A stretch of 64,000 nucleotides of DNA from Prorocentrum cordatum. Its lineage: Eukaryota > Sar > Dinophyceae > Prorocentrales > Prorocentraceae. The DNA lies in assembly GCA_963575745.1 (NCBI GenBank), contig CAUYUJ010006557.1, forward strand, positions 855,001 to 919,000. The letters run 5' to 3'. The translations under genes and the position numbers were made by a program. Positions 31,969 through 43,344 of this stretch are shown here, piece by piece (position 1 is the stretch's first letter; every line of letters begins with the position of its first letter). Under the pieces are notes generated by a model that was not told where the DNA came from, ran no database searches, and worked only from the letters and a program-made list of their open reading frames with translations.

Positions 31969-32042
31969 GCATCACCATCCTCATGCTCATCCTCATCACC
32001 ATCATCACCATCATCAACAACACAATTGTCATCCGCAACAGC
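31560..32042 (+). repeat. (ATC)n microsatellite
   Basis: About 480 bases of cat/atc triplets with interruptions, perfect in 31905-31965. Frames give poly-Ile, poly-His or poly-Asp/Met. Confidence 0.95.
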
Positions 32043-32315
32043 ATGTCTCATCGTCGTGTTCAGAGCCATTGTCAATTACCATCGTCGTCATTATCGTCAT
32101 CCCCAACGTCAACCTCATCACCACCTCATCCCTATCTTAAACAATCGGAGATTGGAGGGTGAGATCGCAGTGAAACGGAGACCCCCCACCGGGAAATCGG
32201 TTTCGGTTTCGTGTTCGTGTCGTGCGTGCGGGCGAGGCGAAGCTGCGCGTGATCCTCCTGTAGCTAGGCCGAAGCAGGAGCGAAAATCTGTTCCCGTCCG
32301 CCGGTGGCTGAGAGG

Positions 32316-32462
32316 TGTCCCAGTTGGGCCAGGCGGTGTCCCGGGTGTCCCTGGTGTCAACAGGAAAAAAAATCCGTTTCCCGTCCGCGGGTGGCCGGGA
32401 GGTGTCCCAATTGGGCCGGGCGGTGTCCCGGGTGTCCCGGGTGTCCCGGGCGTCCCGGCGCT
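32316..32462 (+). repeat. Minisatellite of gggtgtccc units with a 90-base duplication
   Basis: cgggtgtccc units at 32338-32360 and 32420-32460. The segment containing ccgtttcccgtccgcgggtggc duplicates the one at 32285-32320. Confidence 0.65.
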
Positions 32463-32494
32463 AACGCATGTCGCTAATTTCATCATTCATGTTT

Positions 32495-33005
32495 TTCGGC
32501 GCCTGCGGCGGGTTTTCTTATCCAATCCAGCTAATCTTCTCCAATCCATCGAGTCCAGTCCCATCCATCTGATCTTATCCAACCCATCTTGTCCCATCAT
32601 ATCTTATCCCACCCAATCCAATTCATTTGTGTATGCACCTGCGGCGGGCCAATCCAACCCATCTTATCATATCCAATACATGTCTTCCAATCCAACCTAT
32701 CTTATCTTATCCCATCCATCTTATCCCATCCAATCCAATGCACCCAACCCATTCCATCAATTCATTTTGTCGGCGCCTGCGGCGGGCTTCCTTATCCAAT
32801 CCAACTAATATTAGCCAATTCATCTTGTCCAATCCAATACATATTATCTTATCCAACCCATTTTGTCCCATCTTATCTTATCCCACCCAATCCAATCCAC
32901 CTAACCTAATCCATCAATTCATTTGTTTCTGCGCCTGCGGCGGGCCAATCCAATCCATCTTGTCTTATCCAATCCGTCTCTTCCAATCCAACCCATCTTA
33001 CTCTG
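32495..33005 (+). repeat. Tandem array, about 137-bp units
   Basis: Four units headed by gcgcctgcggcggg (32499, 32636, 32771, 32930), each followed by AT-rich filler of aatccaaccca/tcttatcc pentamer-like repeats. An (GA)n tract follows. Confidence 0.8.
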
Positions 33006-33007
33006 AT

Positions 33008-33085
33008 AGAGAGGGAGAGAGAGAGAGAGGGCGAGAGAGAGAGAGACAGAGAGAGAGAGAGAGACAGAGAGAAAGAGAGAGATGA
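33008..33085 (+). repeat. (GA)n microsatellite
   Basis: gaga dinucleotides with gaca interruptions. Confidence 0.92.
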
Positions 33086-33191
33086 GATCAAGGTGACAGG
33101 CTGGAGGTCAGTCAGGGTGGGCATTTGATCTCAATCCCACCCAACCTCCTTATCGCCCGCAGGGCGGTCGTACATTTACCTCATGCCATAC

Positions 33192-33311
33192 CTACTGTTG
33201 GGACGCCTTGTAGACCGCCTTCAGGATCTGCAGGGCTTTCTGCAGGAGCTTCTGCGTCTCCTGCTGGTCGACGATGGTAGTCTGGAAGTCCTTGTTCTCA
33301 GCTTCCCTGTC
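33192..33311 (-). CDS. Coiled-coil protein gene, third visible exon
   Basis: Forty codons begin after the acceptor ttgctgag (33312-33313) and read DREAENKDFQTTIVDQQETQ then KLLQKALQILKAVYKASQQ before TAG. The block ENK.FQ.T..DQ..TQ.LL is, to my recollection, a hallmark of a multicopy dinoflagellate coiled-coil family. In that family AGED REKENK is continuous; here the preceding exon (38268-38330) ends in RAGE and this one starts DREAENK, so the join restores the motif. What follows 33192 is either a splice site (caacagtaggtatgg) or the end of a truncated copy; no further exon was found. Confidence 0.6.
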   Translation of the reverse strand, partial: DREAENKDFQTTIVDQQETQKLLQKALQILKAVYKASQQ

Positions 33312-33409
33312 CTCAGCAAGAAATCCCGGCACCCTCCCCTTTCCCTTCTGACTAGTACTCTTCTTCCTTAACCCCACCTGCCCTTTCATTGTCCCCCGCC
33401 TCTCCATGC

Positions 33410-33545
33410 CCTCCACATCCTCCACTGCCGCCCCCCCTCTTCCTTCTTCTCCACTCCTCCTCCCTCTTCTTCTTCCTTCTGGTCCTGATCCTGATCCGTC
33501 TTCCTCCGTCTCATCCTCATCCTCCTCCTCCTCTTCCTTGCCTCG
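33410..33545 (+). repeat. Pyrimidine-rich (CCT)n tract
   Basis: Imperfect cct/ctt repeats. They lie upstream (minus strand) of the 33192-33311 exon. Confidence 0.75.
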
Positions 33546-33639
33546 ACGCTCCAAGGAGGGATCTACTCGCATATGCGCCGGAGCGCGGTCCACCTGGGGA
33601 CGGAGCGGGGGCGCCGCAGCACCATGCATACATTTGATA

Positions 33640-34757
33640 CATCCACGAGCCCTGCGGCGTGAGGCAGCGAGATGGAAAGCAAACCAAGACGGAAGGTGAG
33701 ACACAAGGAAAGACAACACGCGAAGGACCAGGGGGGAGGGGTTCGGTAGAGGAGGAGGAGGCAATGACACTTGTGACATCGATGCATGAGCGCCGAGCGC
33801 CGAGGGGGAGGAGGCAGGAGAAAGACTGACAGAGCCTGCGAGAACACGGCAGACCCGAGCGGCAGCAACCCGAGACGCGCGGTAGCCAGGTCACTGCAGC
33901 CTGGCCCATCGGCCAAGGGCTCCACCGCTGGCCTGGGCTTCTCGTGGCGCCCACTTGTGAATCGAACGCCCTGGCGCCTGGGACGGCCTCGGAGGCCTCA
34001 GAAGCTCGCTTGCGGTCCAGGCCCCAGGAGGTCTCCGCGTCCCCAGAGACCGTCAGACCGCCAGAGTCTGAGGGCCTCATCCTCCTCCCAGGTCTCCAGG
34101 GGCCGAAAACAAAGCCAACGCATCCAAACACATCGAGCCTCGATCCTGCTCATCCTCATCAAGGGAACCGCCGAGGGCGTAGACTGTAGATGGTGCCAAA
34201 CACACCCCATTTGCACCCTTTTGCCCCACCCTCCGACCGCGACGCCTCAGGCCGCAGCCAGGGCTCGGCATCAATGCACCTCTCGCGGGGCATCCTCGCG
34301 GCTCGCTGCCGCCAACGCCGCGGCTGGGCCTCAGGCGAGCGCCAGCCGCGCTTTGGACTGCGCCGCTGCCGCGGCCATCTCAAGCCGCGCATCTCGGCCG
34401 CGCCCTTCTCCGTCGCCTGGTGTCAACACCATTGCGAGAACGGCGCCCATGCACCGTGCCATGCTTGGACTCACTGCAGGCCCCGCTCCAACGCGGTGGG
34501 TTGCGTGGTTGTTCGGCACTGGGGGCCGAGAAATGATGCACCGCACCTTTCCTGGGTCGAGGATAGACGTCGCCTCGGGACACGCCAACGCGGTACGGTG
34601 CACACAGATCGTCCGCGGAAAAACCATGTCCGTCGTCGCGCCCCGCCGTCGCGTCCCGAGGTCGCCATCGCCGGCTGCCCGTGCAACCTCTTGCAGGTCT
34701 CATGTGTGTTTGTCCTGCACAAGCGTTCAATGCACCCAAGACCCCTGGCGTCGTGAA
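33640..34757. other. No gene recognised
   Basis: GC-rich DNA with overlapping frames on both strands, none with motifs. It lies within the inferred 5.0-kb intron of the coiled-coil gene. Confidence 0.45.
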
Positions 34758-35225
34758 AAATATGATCGACCCACGAACCCGGAAAGGGACTGAGTACTGC
34801 GAGACATGGACATGTTTCGGAGGACCTCAATTGGGCGATGGGCAGTGGCGATGCTGAAGATATCGATGGTGATGATAATGTGCCAAGGGCTGTGTTGTGC
34901 TCCGCTGCGCTGTACCGTGCCGCACTGTGACGAGCCAGGGGACGCGCCAAGGGACGTGCCACGGGACATGCCAGGGGGATGCGCCGCGGAACACCCCAAG
35001 GGACGCGCCAGAAGAAGTGTCAGGGGACCTGGCATAGGGGACGCACCGCGGGACGTGCCGAGGGGACGCGCCGAGGATCACCTCGAGCCTCCTAGGATTC
35101 CCGCACCCCATTATTCATCGAGATGTCAAGGGCCACGCGGCCCCTGGTAAATTACACTGCGTCCGCGCTCCCTGGGCTACGATCCATCGTAAACTACGCT
35201 GGGTCCGCACTCCCAGCGCCTAATT
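34758..35225 (+). repeat. Composite repeat locus 2 (M1-M2-M10)
   Basis: M1 from gatcgacccacgaacccgga (34764) to about 34930, M2 12-bp units to about 35070, then about two 42-bp M10 units (gtaaattacactgcgtccgc at 35148). M3 is absent here. Confidence 0.8.
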
Positions 35226-35639
35226 ACCCACCCTTGGCTCGCCGCAAATTGCTGGGCGAAACCCTCGACATGGGACGCAGCCGACGCAGCACTCCATGTC
35301 CATCGCAACGTAAACCTCGCCCATACGCTGCATGGTCTGACCGATCATCAGTCTGGACGCTAGCCTCCGTCAGCGTCTCTCCAACGGAGAAAGGCTGCTG
35401 CTGCTACTGGTCCTTGCAAAAATCGAAGTGGTCCCCGCACCAACGAACTGAGGGCAAACTTCATGCACTCTAGAGCAGAACTGCCATAACATTGGGCGTC
35501 ATGGTCAAACTCGCGCCACGATTATCTGTTGGACGTGGCTGGGAGATCTGCGCTGGATAGGCCCTGAGAACATCGATCAAGATAGATGGACGAAAACAAA
35601 TCCGCTCAAAATCGGTCCCCGGACCCCTTCTGAAATCAA

Positions 35640-36292
35640 AACTGATGAATTTGTCGAGCCGCGTCCAGCCGCGGCGACAAGCAGTGCCTGCCTGCGGGCA
35701 AGAACCAGAGCTGGGCCACATCCGCACCCCAGCCGGCTCCAACGTGCCTGATCCAATCCACCTGCGCCCAGTTCCTCTCAGGCGGGAGCCGGCCCACCAC
35801 GCACACGCCGTCGCAGCCCAATGCCGTCACCGCCTCCTGCGGCCTCTCTCCTCTCCTCCTGGCCGCGACCCTGCGCCGATGACATCGTCCCCGTCGGGGC
35901 CGACGCCGCTGGCTGCCGCTGTCGTCGCCGTCGAGACGCCGCAGACCGCAATCGGCTCCCTCTGCTGCACCGCCGCCCACTGGTCCGACTGCCTCGGCCA
36001 GCGCGGGCACGCGATCCTCGCAGTAGCGCCACTCCGCCTGCCAACCCAGCATCGCGAGCACACGCTCTCTTGCCTTGGCCTCGATGCGGCCCTGGCCCGC
36101 GGAGGCCTCGCCGACCTGTGGCCCCTTGCTGAGGGGGCGCGGAACTGGGCTTCCCAAGGACGCCGCCGTCAGCAGGGACGCCGGCTGGCGCATCCGCAGC
36201 CTGGCCGCGCCCCGTGCGATCCTCGAAGTGCGCACGATGCTCAGACAGCCAACGCTTGCCTCTTCGACCCCACCAGCGCTGAAACGCTTGCA
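35640..36292 (-). CDS. Unrecognised open frame next to a microsatellite
   Basis: From about 36290 the minus strand reads RMRQPASLLTAASLGSPVPR, ERVLAMLGWQAEWRYCEDRV and, to the end, GCDGVCVVGRLPPERNWAQ. The overlapping plus frame is equally long, so strand choice rests on residue mix only. No domain recognised. It could be an old retroelement fragment or a composition artefact. Confidence 0.25.
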
Positions 36293-36294
36293 GA

Positions 36295-36525
36295 GAGGGA
36301 GGAGGATGAGGAAAGAGGGGGAGGAGGACGGGGGGGGATGGAGGAGGACGACGAGGAAGAGGAGGAGGAGGACGAGGAAGAGGAGGATGAGGTGGATGGA
36401 GGAGGACGAGGAAGAGGAGGACGAGGAAGAGGTGGATGGTGGAAAGAGGGGGAGGAGGACGAGGAAGAGGAGGAGGAGGATGAGTTGGATGGAGGAGGCG
36501 GGAAGGAGGATCAAAGATGGAGGAG
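36295..36525 (+). repeat. (GGA)n microsatellite with 36-base higher-order units
   Basis: gga/gat repeats in which gatggaggaggacgaggaag recurs. Confidence 0.88.
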
Positions 36526-36823
36526 AAACCACGGAGGCAAGGGGAGGAACGGGCAGGCCTGCCGATGTGTGCGCACTGCTCTGGAGACATTCGAGGAGCC
36601 TCTGGGCGGCAACGCGCCTCCCGACTCGCCCTGCAGCAAAGATCCAGGTCTAAGCAATAGCAACAAACAAACCAACGAACAATTCCCCCCCCACTTCAAC
36701 TGTATGAGGTCGGCCCGGACTTCTCAGGACAATACGGTCCCCCCCCCTCCCCAATACATTCGCACGGACCGCCGACAGCTTATGTGTATCTTCGGTACCG
36801 AGAGCAATGTTTGACCTTTATGG

Positions 36824-37057
36824 TGGCCCCAAAAAGGGGTATAAGAGGGTGGTGCAATAGGTTTCGGGCAATTGTATTGCAAATGTAGTGCGCCGGAGAA
36901 TTGTATTGCAGTGTATTGCAAGTATTACATTGCACGCGAAAATCAAGCAATACATTCGCGCCCCAGAACGTATTGCACGCCCCAAATGCAACCCCACAAA
37001 TCTATGGCACCAAATCTATTGCACCACCCCCTTGTCGCTGGACCCCCTTTTGGGTCA
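36824..37057. mobile_element. MITE family B, copy 2 (234 bp)
   Basis: The left end ggccccaaaaaggggt...gggtggtgcaatagg pairs with the right end ctattgcaccaccccc...ggacccccttttgggtc as roughly 35-45 bp imperfect terminal inverted repeats. The interior is AT-rich with repeated tattgca words on both strands and no coding capacity. It matches copy 1 at 28801-29239 without that copy's insertion. Confidence 0.75.
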
Positions 37058-38050
37058 ACCCGAGACCTGGCGTGGAAGAAAGGAGTCCTGAGGGAAACAG
37101 GTCCCAAGTGGATCCCGAGGCCTTCACCCACGACCCATTGTCCATCCTCAATTTCTATCTGGCGGTCTCGGGGCCCGTGGAGGGCCCCAGGGATCCGAAA
37201 ACGACCAGAAGCCTCCAGGGCACGTTTCTCTCAAAAACCTTTCGCTCTCATGGCGAGTGGCTTGCTCTGTCGCATCGTTCTCCAGGCCAGAAGACAAATG
37301 GGGAGGAACAGGAAGGGACATGCCGAACTCTTCTTAATTGGAAGCCTCCACACACTTGTATCCTGGTAGATTGCAGATTGGGTCCGAAGATCGCACGGCA
37401 TCGCCGATGCATCGCCGATGCATCGGCGACGTCAGCGAAGAGAGAATCACTGGGCTGGGTATTAAACCGGATTCGCCTGGAGTTGGCGCGATGAAATGGA
37501 ATTCAGCGGGATTATAGGAAGGATCAGGCCGGATTAGGCCCTCTCTTGACCATGGGAACACCAGCGCCGATGCTGAATGTAACCTCCCAAACTTGTATCC
37601 TAACATCTTGGAGGCCTAGACGGGTGGATCAGCAAGGACCTGACGAAACTTCTGTGTCAACACATGGGGGCCTCCAATGCCATCATGCTGGCTCTTGGCA
37701 ATCGGCGCCAATCGACGCTTCTCGACGATAGATCGATGCCAACCGACGCTGTATCGGCGCTTTCTCGTCGACCACCAAACGCTATCACACGCAAGGGCAC
37801 TCGAAAAACGGAATTGCGAAGACATACAAAACTCGCACGACTTGCTACCGAACGAAGCCTCCACAGTCAACACGGAAACAAGCGCGGCCCACTACTCGCA
37901 AAACAACTGCTCGCAATAACCTGGCTCCGCCGCGGTGGACTACGATCCATCATACGTCAAGGCAAACACGTGTTCGACGGAAGTCTGCGAGCATGAATAT
38001 CGTTTAACCGATCCCCATCCCCAGCGGCGTGGCCCGGGCCCCACTGGCTG
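37058..38050. other. No gene recognised; palindrome at 37413-37428
   Basis: 37370-37445 resembles 27965-28045 (both have gatcgc, catcgccgatgcatcggcgacgt). The palindrome cgccgatgcatcggcg is at 37413-37428. The remainder is moderate-GC DNA with short frames. Confidence 0.5.
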
Positions 38051-38052
38051 CT

Positions 38053-38170
38053 TTACCCCCCTAGATGGGGCTGTAGGCCGTTCCCTGCGGGCTTCGAGGG
38101 GTGTATCCCCAACTGGGGTGGTAATTTCGTGGGGGTCTCGAAGGGGATGAGGATGGGGATGGGGGTCGGA
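38053..38170 (+). repeat. Dispersed repeat, copy 1 (partner at 49906-50012)
   Basis: Shares cccctaga.gggg, taggc.gtt, cgggcttcg, gggtgtat/gggtatat and ggatggggatgggggtcg with 49906-50012. A shorter relative is at 49425-49490. Confidence 0.65.
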
Positions 38171-38267
38171 TCAAGAATGCTGCGAGCAAGCACTTCGCTC
38201 GCATGGGGAACGCGCTCTGTGGAACCGTGCCGAGCCGTGCCGGGCGAGCCCGCCGGCCGTGAGCGTC

Positions 38268-38330
38268 CTCGCCGGCCCTCTTGATCTGCACGTGGAGCTC
38301 CGTGATCTCCGCGGACAGGGTCTTCATGGC
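38268..38330 (-). CDS. Coiled-coil protein gene, second visible exon
   Basis: Twenty-one codons between acceptor cgccgag (38331-38332) and a putative GA-type donor (gcgag/gacgctc) read AMKTLSAEITELHVQIKRAG plus E. Both flanking introns show the dinoflagellate habit of short direct repeats at the splice sites: gaggc at the upstream intron, gaggac at the downstream intron. The heptad pattern continues from the exon at 50073-50147 and into 33192-33311, all in phase 0. The exon is far too short for an ORF scan to find; similarity to the AEMQVQLKRAGED motif of the family drew attention to it. Confidence 0.6.
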
Positions 38331-38689
38331 CTCGGCGGGCCAGCAGCGGGGGGGCGGGGGCATCCTCTGTCTCCCTCTCCTGGAACAGCACATCACAGAT
38401 ATGCCATGTATAGATTCATATATAGGTGTGTGCGACCATCGAGCTACCAGAAGGCATGCTGACGAAGGAAGGCGTGCCTGGCCACGGCGAACCTCGGCCA
38501 CGAATATGGGAGGCGTGAGACTGGAGGTCGGGGGACTCGAGTCAGGATTGGGATGACGGAGCTGTCATGACTCCTCCGACGGTAGGACTCCGCACGATAA
38601 CCGGTTTAATTTGCCCCTCGTCATTTCCTCCTCGCCCTGGCGGAGGCCCTCCTCCCGCCCTGTGCTTGGCATCGTCCTCCCTTTTTGTA

Positions 38690-38825
38690 ACCTCCTCCTC
38701 CTGTTACTCCTTCCCTCCTCCTTCTCCTTCTCCTGTTCCTCCTCCTCGTCCTGCTCCTCCCCCTGCTCCTCCTCCTTCGCCGTCCCCGTGTCCTCCTCCT
38801 CCTTCTTCTCATGCACCTCCCCTTC
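38690..38825 (+). repeat. Pyrimidine-rich (CCT)n tract
   Basis: tcc/ctc repeats with tgc and gtc interruptions. 38826-39200 holds no recognised gene. Confidence 0.8.
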
Positions 38826-39204
38826 CGTATGGCCAGAGCACGCATGCCGATGTTCCTTGGCGCCGTCGCCGCCTCGGCGAGCACGGGCGCGTTATCCAAT
38901 GGCCAGATCGCGAAGCCGTCGGGGCAACCCCGCGGGACAGGCCGTTGGGACACCCCCGCGCTAGTGGCCCCTTACCCACCACAAGCACGCGGGCGTTTTC
39001 TTTCAAGGGCAATAAAATTCTACCGACACTGGGCTACCACCCTCCAGCCCAGACGCAAGGGTTTCCCCCTCTGCACGCGATTCGGGCGCGGATGGGTTAC
39101 CACCCGCGCCCCGGACGCAAAAGCCCCCCCTATGCGCCCGATTAGGCCGAAGATCGGTTACTCCCTGGGGAGAAGCTCATCACCTCATTGTGAGCTGATG
39201 GCCC

Positions 39205-39895
39205 GCTCCGATTCGGAAATGGAAGCGGGGGCCCCATAGGGAGGAACTCCCGTTCGAGAGACCTTGCGATACACTCACAGTCTGGCCCGCCGCTCGAGCC
39301 TTCCTCGCCACACAGGCCCGAGGAGCCCAACAGTGGCGACGGTTACAGGGTTGGAATGACCCGCGCGGATTGACACCATGAAGTGTGGGCTCCATAGGGA
39401 GGGGGTTCTCCCTCGAAATCATCCTCGCGATTCACTCGGAGAGGAGGCTCCTGCTCGAGACTTTCTCAGGATTCAGGCCCGAGGAGCCCCAACGCGAAGA
39501 CGACTGCAGGGTTCGGATGACCCGCTCGGATCGGTAACACGAAGTGTGGGCCCCAGAAGGAGGGGCTGCAGCTCGAGACGTTCCAAATATCCAGACCTGA
39601 GGAACCCACAAATGACGACGGCTGCAGGGTTTGGATGACCCGCGCGGATTGGTAACATGAACTGTGAACTCCATAAGAATTTCCCACTCGAGCCTTCCTC
39701 GCGATACACGCACAGACGCGGTCCCCGCTCGGGCCTCTCTCGACATTACAAGCCTGAGGAGCCCAACAGTGGCGACTGTTACAGGATTGGAATGCTCCGC
39801 TCGAATTGGTAACACGAAATGTAGGCGCCATAGCGAAGAAACTCCCGCTCGACACTTTCTCACGATTCCCTCACAGACGGGGCTCCCGATCGATA
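39205..39895 (+). repeat. Tandem array, units of about 117 and 160 bp
   Basis: Four units with ggcgacggttacagggttgg or variants at about 39335, 39495, 39612 and 39770, followed by ggtaacacgaa.tgtgggc and ccgctcgagac. Longer units carry about 40 extra bases (cgatacac.cacag). 39900-40112 holds degenerate gatgatggt repeats. Confidence 0.75.
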
Positions 39896-40114
39896 CCGTG
39901 ACCGATGATTGTGTTGACTGGTGGTCATGATGGGATGGTGATGGTGATGAGTGTGGTATGATGACAATGACGGTAATGGCGAGTGCGAACGCATGGCGTG
40001 GTGACGATGATGGCCGATGATCATGAAGGGATGTGATAAGTAAGGATGATGGTTTGATGGTGATGCTGAGTATGAAAGGAGGAACGAACGAGAGGAGGAG
40101 AGGGTGAGCATGTG

Positions 40115-41045
40115 AAGCATGGCAATTGTTCAAGACACTGAAATTGGGCGACGGGCAATTGTAATGCTCAAGGTGGCGATGATGATGCACAGTGCCAGGG
40201 GCTGTGCTGTTCTTTGCTGTGATGAACTGGGACGCGCCATGCGACGTTGAAGTGATGTGCTCATTTGCATTGTGGATCAGGTCGACCGTGGCGTCAGGAT
40301 CCCAATTAAACTAATCTGGATCCTAAACTTGAACTGCCTGAACGCACGACTCAGATATGACCACAATCGAAACGCGCGGGGCGCTCGACTAGCTCAAGTT
40401 CAAAATCCGAGTCAGTTCGGAAGCAGGACAAACCGAAAATAGGCGAATCTGAACAGTTCCGTGCTTTGTTATGTCGTGGGTCAAATCTTACCTGGCATCC
40501 GAACCCTGACAGAACTGAACTGGGCCTCAAGCTCGAGCTGCCTGGGCACATGTCTCGCCCAAATATGATTGCAATCGAGACCTTCTGAAAGGAATACGTT
40601 CCGCAACAGGGCGGACTGTTAAGGGCGAATCCAAACAGACGCGAAATGCATAGAAGAGGGGGCGGACCGAACCTCCGACGACAACGGTGGCGGACGGCGA
40701 CGACCGCGACCGCGGTTCCAGCTCGGGGCCACTATTTTACATATGTTAGGTATCCACCCCGATGGCCTGGACACGTGAAACACATGGTTCCAGCTCGGGG
40801 GCACCATGTTAGATTCTGCACGGGGAAATCTGGAGAATCACCAGCCGCAGAAACTGTGACAGGTTATTACACACCTGGCGTTGATGTATTGATTGTATTT
40901 GGCTCTTGCGGAGCCCCGCGCAGGGGGCAACCAGACCGGGGCAACCACGTTAGATACCCCTGTTGTGTGGCCTTGAAACGTAAAACACGTATCTCCAGCT
41001 CGGGGCCACCATGTTAGATACCCCCCTGGGTGGCCGGGAGATGTA
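40115..41045 (+). repeat. Composite repeat locus 3 (M1-M3-M4-M5-M4)
   Basis: M1 (degenerate start, gggcgacgggcaattg at 40145), M3 (ggatcctaaacttgaactgc at 40318, second copy near 40525), M4 from about 40725, M5 at 40835-40940 (caggttattacacacctggc) and M4 again to the start of the next M1. M2 is nearly absent. Confidence 0.75.
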
Positions 41046-41800
41046 AGAACATGATCGACCCACGGACCCGGAAAAGGGATTCAGACCTGCGAGGCATGGG
41101 AACGTTTTCAAGCCCATCAACTGGGCGATGGGCAATGGCAATGCTGAAGATATCAATGAGGATGATCTGTTGTCAAGGGCTGTGTTGCGCTGCTCTACGC
41201 TGTGCCGCGCCGCATACTGACGTGCCAGGGACGCGCCACGGGACGCGCCAATGGAAATGCCAAGGGACGCGCCAGGGATATGCCGCGTTGAACTGTGCCG
41301 TGCGCTATTGCATGATGGGTCAAACCGTCCTTGGCGTCAGAATCCTGACCAAATTGATTTGGACCTTGAGCTCGAGCTGTCTGAACGCGTAGAAAGCTAG
41401 TTGCGAAACGCGCGGGGCGCTCGACCAGCTCGAGCTCAAGATCCGACTTTGTTCCGCAGCCCTCGCTCGAGACACCCCAAATAGAGCCAGACGCCCACAT
41501 GTTGGATATCTCCCCGTGTAGCCTAGACGCGTGAAGACGTAGTTCCAGCTCGGGAAAACCATGTTAGGTACCTCCCTGGGCGGCCTGGACACGTGAAAAC
41601 ACATGCTTCCAGCTCGGGGCAACCATGTTCGATACCGCCCTGGGTAGCCTGGACACATGAAAGCAAATGGTTCCTTAGATGTCCACCAGGGTGGCCTGGA
41701 CGCGTGAAAACACGTGGCACCAACTCGGGGCCACCATGATCGACACCCCAATTGGAAATCTGGGAAATCACCAGCCGAAGAAAAAAATCCGCCGGCCCCA
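41046..41800 (+). repeat. Composite repeat locus 4 (M1-M2-M3-M4)
   Basis: M1 starts at 41051 (gatcgacccacggacccgga); short M2 at 41220-41280; M3 at 41335-41480; four 64-bp M4 units at 41500-41740. It then truncates: the M5 start (atcaccagccgaagaaa) is joined directly to an M8-like end (aatccgccggcccc), as if M6-M7 had been deleted. Confidence 0.8.
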
Positions 41801-41989
41801 TTGCGGGGCCATCAGGCTGCGAAGAGTAGGCTTGCAGCTCCCTGTGCCAGTTGCAGTTTCCAGTTTCCACTCTTACAATGCTGCTTTCGCTTCCTTACTG
41901 TAAATTGTTGCTGAACGCGCGGGGGGGGAAGCCGAAAAGCGTCCTGGCTAGCGCCCCCGAATCGCGTTGTCTGAATTACCGGGGGGTCG

Positions 41990-42450
41990 TGGGCCACGGA
42001 AAAATACATGAGATGCGCGTCCCCGGAATCAGAATCTCTAGTAAATTACGCCATAGTCGCGTCCCCGAAGCCATACACCATCGTAAATCATTCAATATTC
42101 GCGTCCTCGAAGCCATAACCCCTTGTATTAAACAATGTTCGCGTCCCCGACGGCGTACACCCTTGCCAAGTACACAAGATTCGCAAAGTACACAAGATTC
42201 GCGCCCCCGATGCCATACACCCTCGTGAATTATGGAATATTCGCGCCGCCGAAGCCATGCACCCTCGTAAAGTATACAGTGTTTGCGTCCCCAGGGCCAT
42301 CAAACATCGCAACTTATACTATAATGGCGTCCACGAGGCCAGAAGTCCGAGTAAAATATCTAAGATTCGAGTCCCCGAAGCCGTAAACCTCTTGCAAATT
42401 ACGCAATATTTGCGCCCCCGAGGCCATAAACCCGTGTACATTCCCCAATC
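41990..42450 (+). repeat. 42-bp tandem array, diverged M10 family
   Basis: About ten units of the form cgtaaattacgcaatattcg followed by cgtccccgaagccataca. They align with M10 (57640-58360) at cgtaaattacg and gcgtcc.cg. A small further group lies at 42900-43040. Confidence 0.8.
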
Positions 42451-42514
42451 AGTGCTTGCACTGAAGGGGTCCTAGCGGAAGTTGAAACATTTGGCGAAAC
42501 TTTCCCGCCGATTT

Positions 42515-42860
42515 TGGTAGCAGGCTGGGTTCCAGGGTTCCTGATACCGGGTTCCCGGGTTCCCGGGTTCCAAGGTTTCCTGGTTCTGGGTTCCTGGTTC
42601 CGGGTTCTTGGGTTCCTGGGCGACCTCCTTATCCACCCCTCTGTGGATCTCATTTTCGATACCAGAGTCGGTCTCCTGATCGATCTCACAATCGATCTCA
42701 CTGTAGATCGCACGAGCGATCTCACGTTCGATCTCCCCATCGACCTCACTGAATCGACTTCACTACTTGTCTCACGATCGACCATACTATCGTCCTAAAT
42801 TTCAATGCAACTATCGATCTCACCATCGATCTCACAATCAATCTCAATGTCCACAACACT
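42515..42860 (+). repeat. Minisatellites: ggttcccg units, then cgatctcac units
   Basis: 42520-42625 has repeated ggttcc(cgg) words. 42640-42850 has about 17-20 bp units around cgatctcac. No gene in 41800-43160. Confidence 0.7.
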
Positions 42861-43167
42861 AAACTTATAACAGTCCACTGATTGGGTCTGAGCTCTGGTT
42901 AATCATTATACAATGTTTGCGTCCTCGAGGCCACACACCCTCGTGAATCTCACAAGATTCGCGTCCCCAACGCCATAAGCCATCGTAACTTACACGAGAT
43001 TCGCGCCACCGAAGCCACAAACCATCGTAAATTCATATTGGCCCTCGCGAGAAGTCCCGACACTGCTTCACGTCAGCGCCCAGACATCCCAACACAGCTC
43101 TGGCAAGTCCCGTTCTAAGAAAGGGGGGCTGGCGGCATGGGGGGCGAAGCCCTTACGGATAAGGTTA

Positions 43168-43338
43168 GGTCGGGCCTGTCCCCGTGCAGGCCGATTTTGG
43201 ACGACAAATAAAAAACAGTCCAAACATACTCCGCAAATGCTCAAAAAACGAAAAAAAAAAAAAAAAAAAAAAACATGGTCCCCTGATAACTGTTTAACTA
43301 TTTTTGAACATCCCTCCTGTAGGGGGACAGGCCCGACT
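43168..43338. mobile_element. MITE family A, copy 2
   Basis: Left end gtcgggcctgtccccgtgca and right end cctgtagggggacaggcccgac are inverted repeats. The interior ttttggacgacaaataaa and ctatttttgaacatccctcc matches copy 1 at 29680-29831. It contains a 24-base A run (about 43250-43274), a possible expansion of an A-rich stretch in copy 1. Confidence 0.8.
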
Positions 43339-43344
43339 TACGGA

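Noticed and set aside
31404-32162. 252-residue Ile/His-rich frame resembling a membrane protein
   Set aside because: It comes from (ATC)n; hydrophobicity is a codon artefact.
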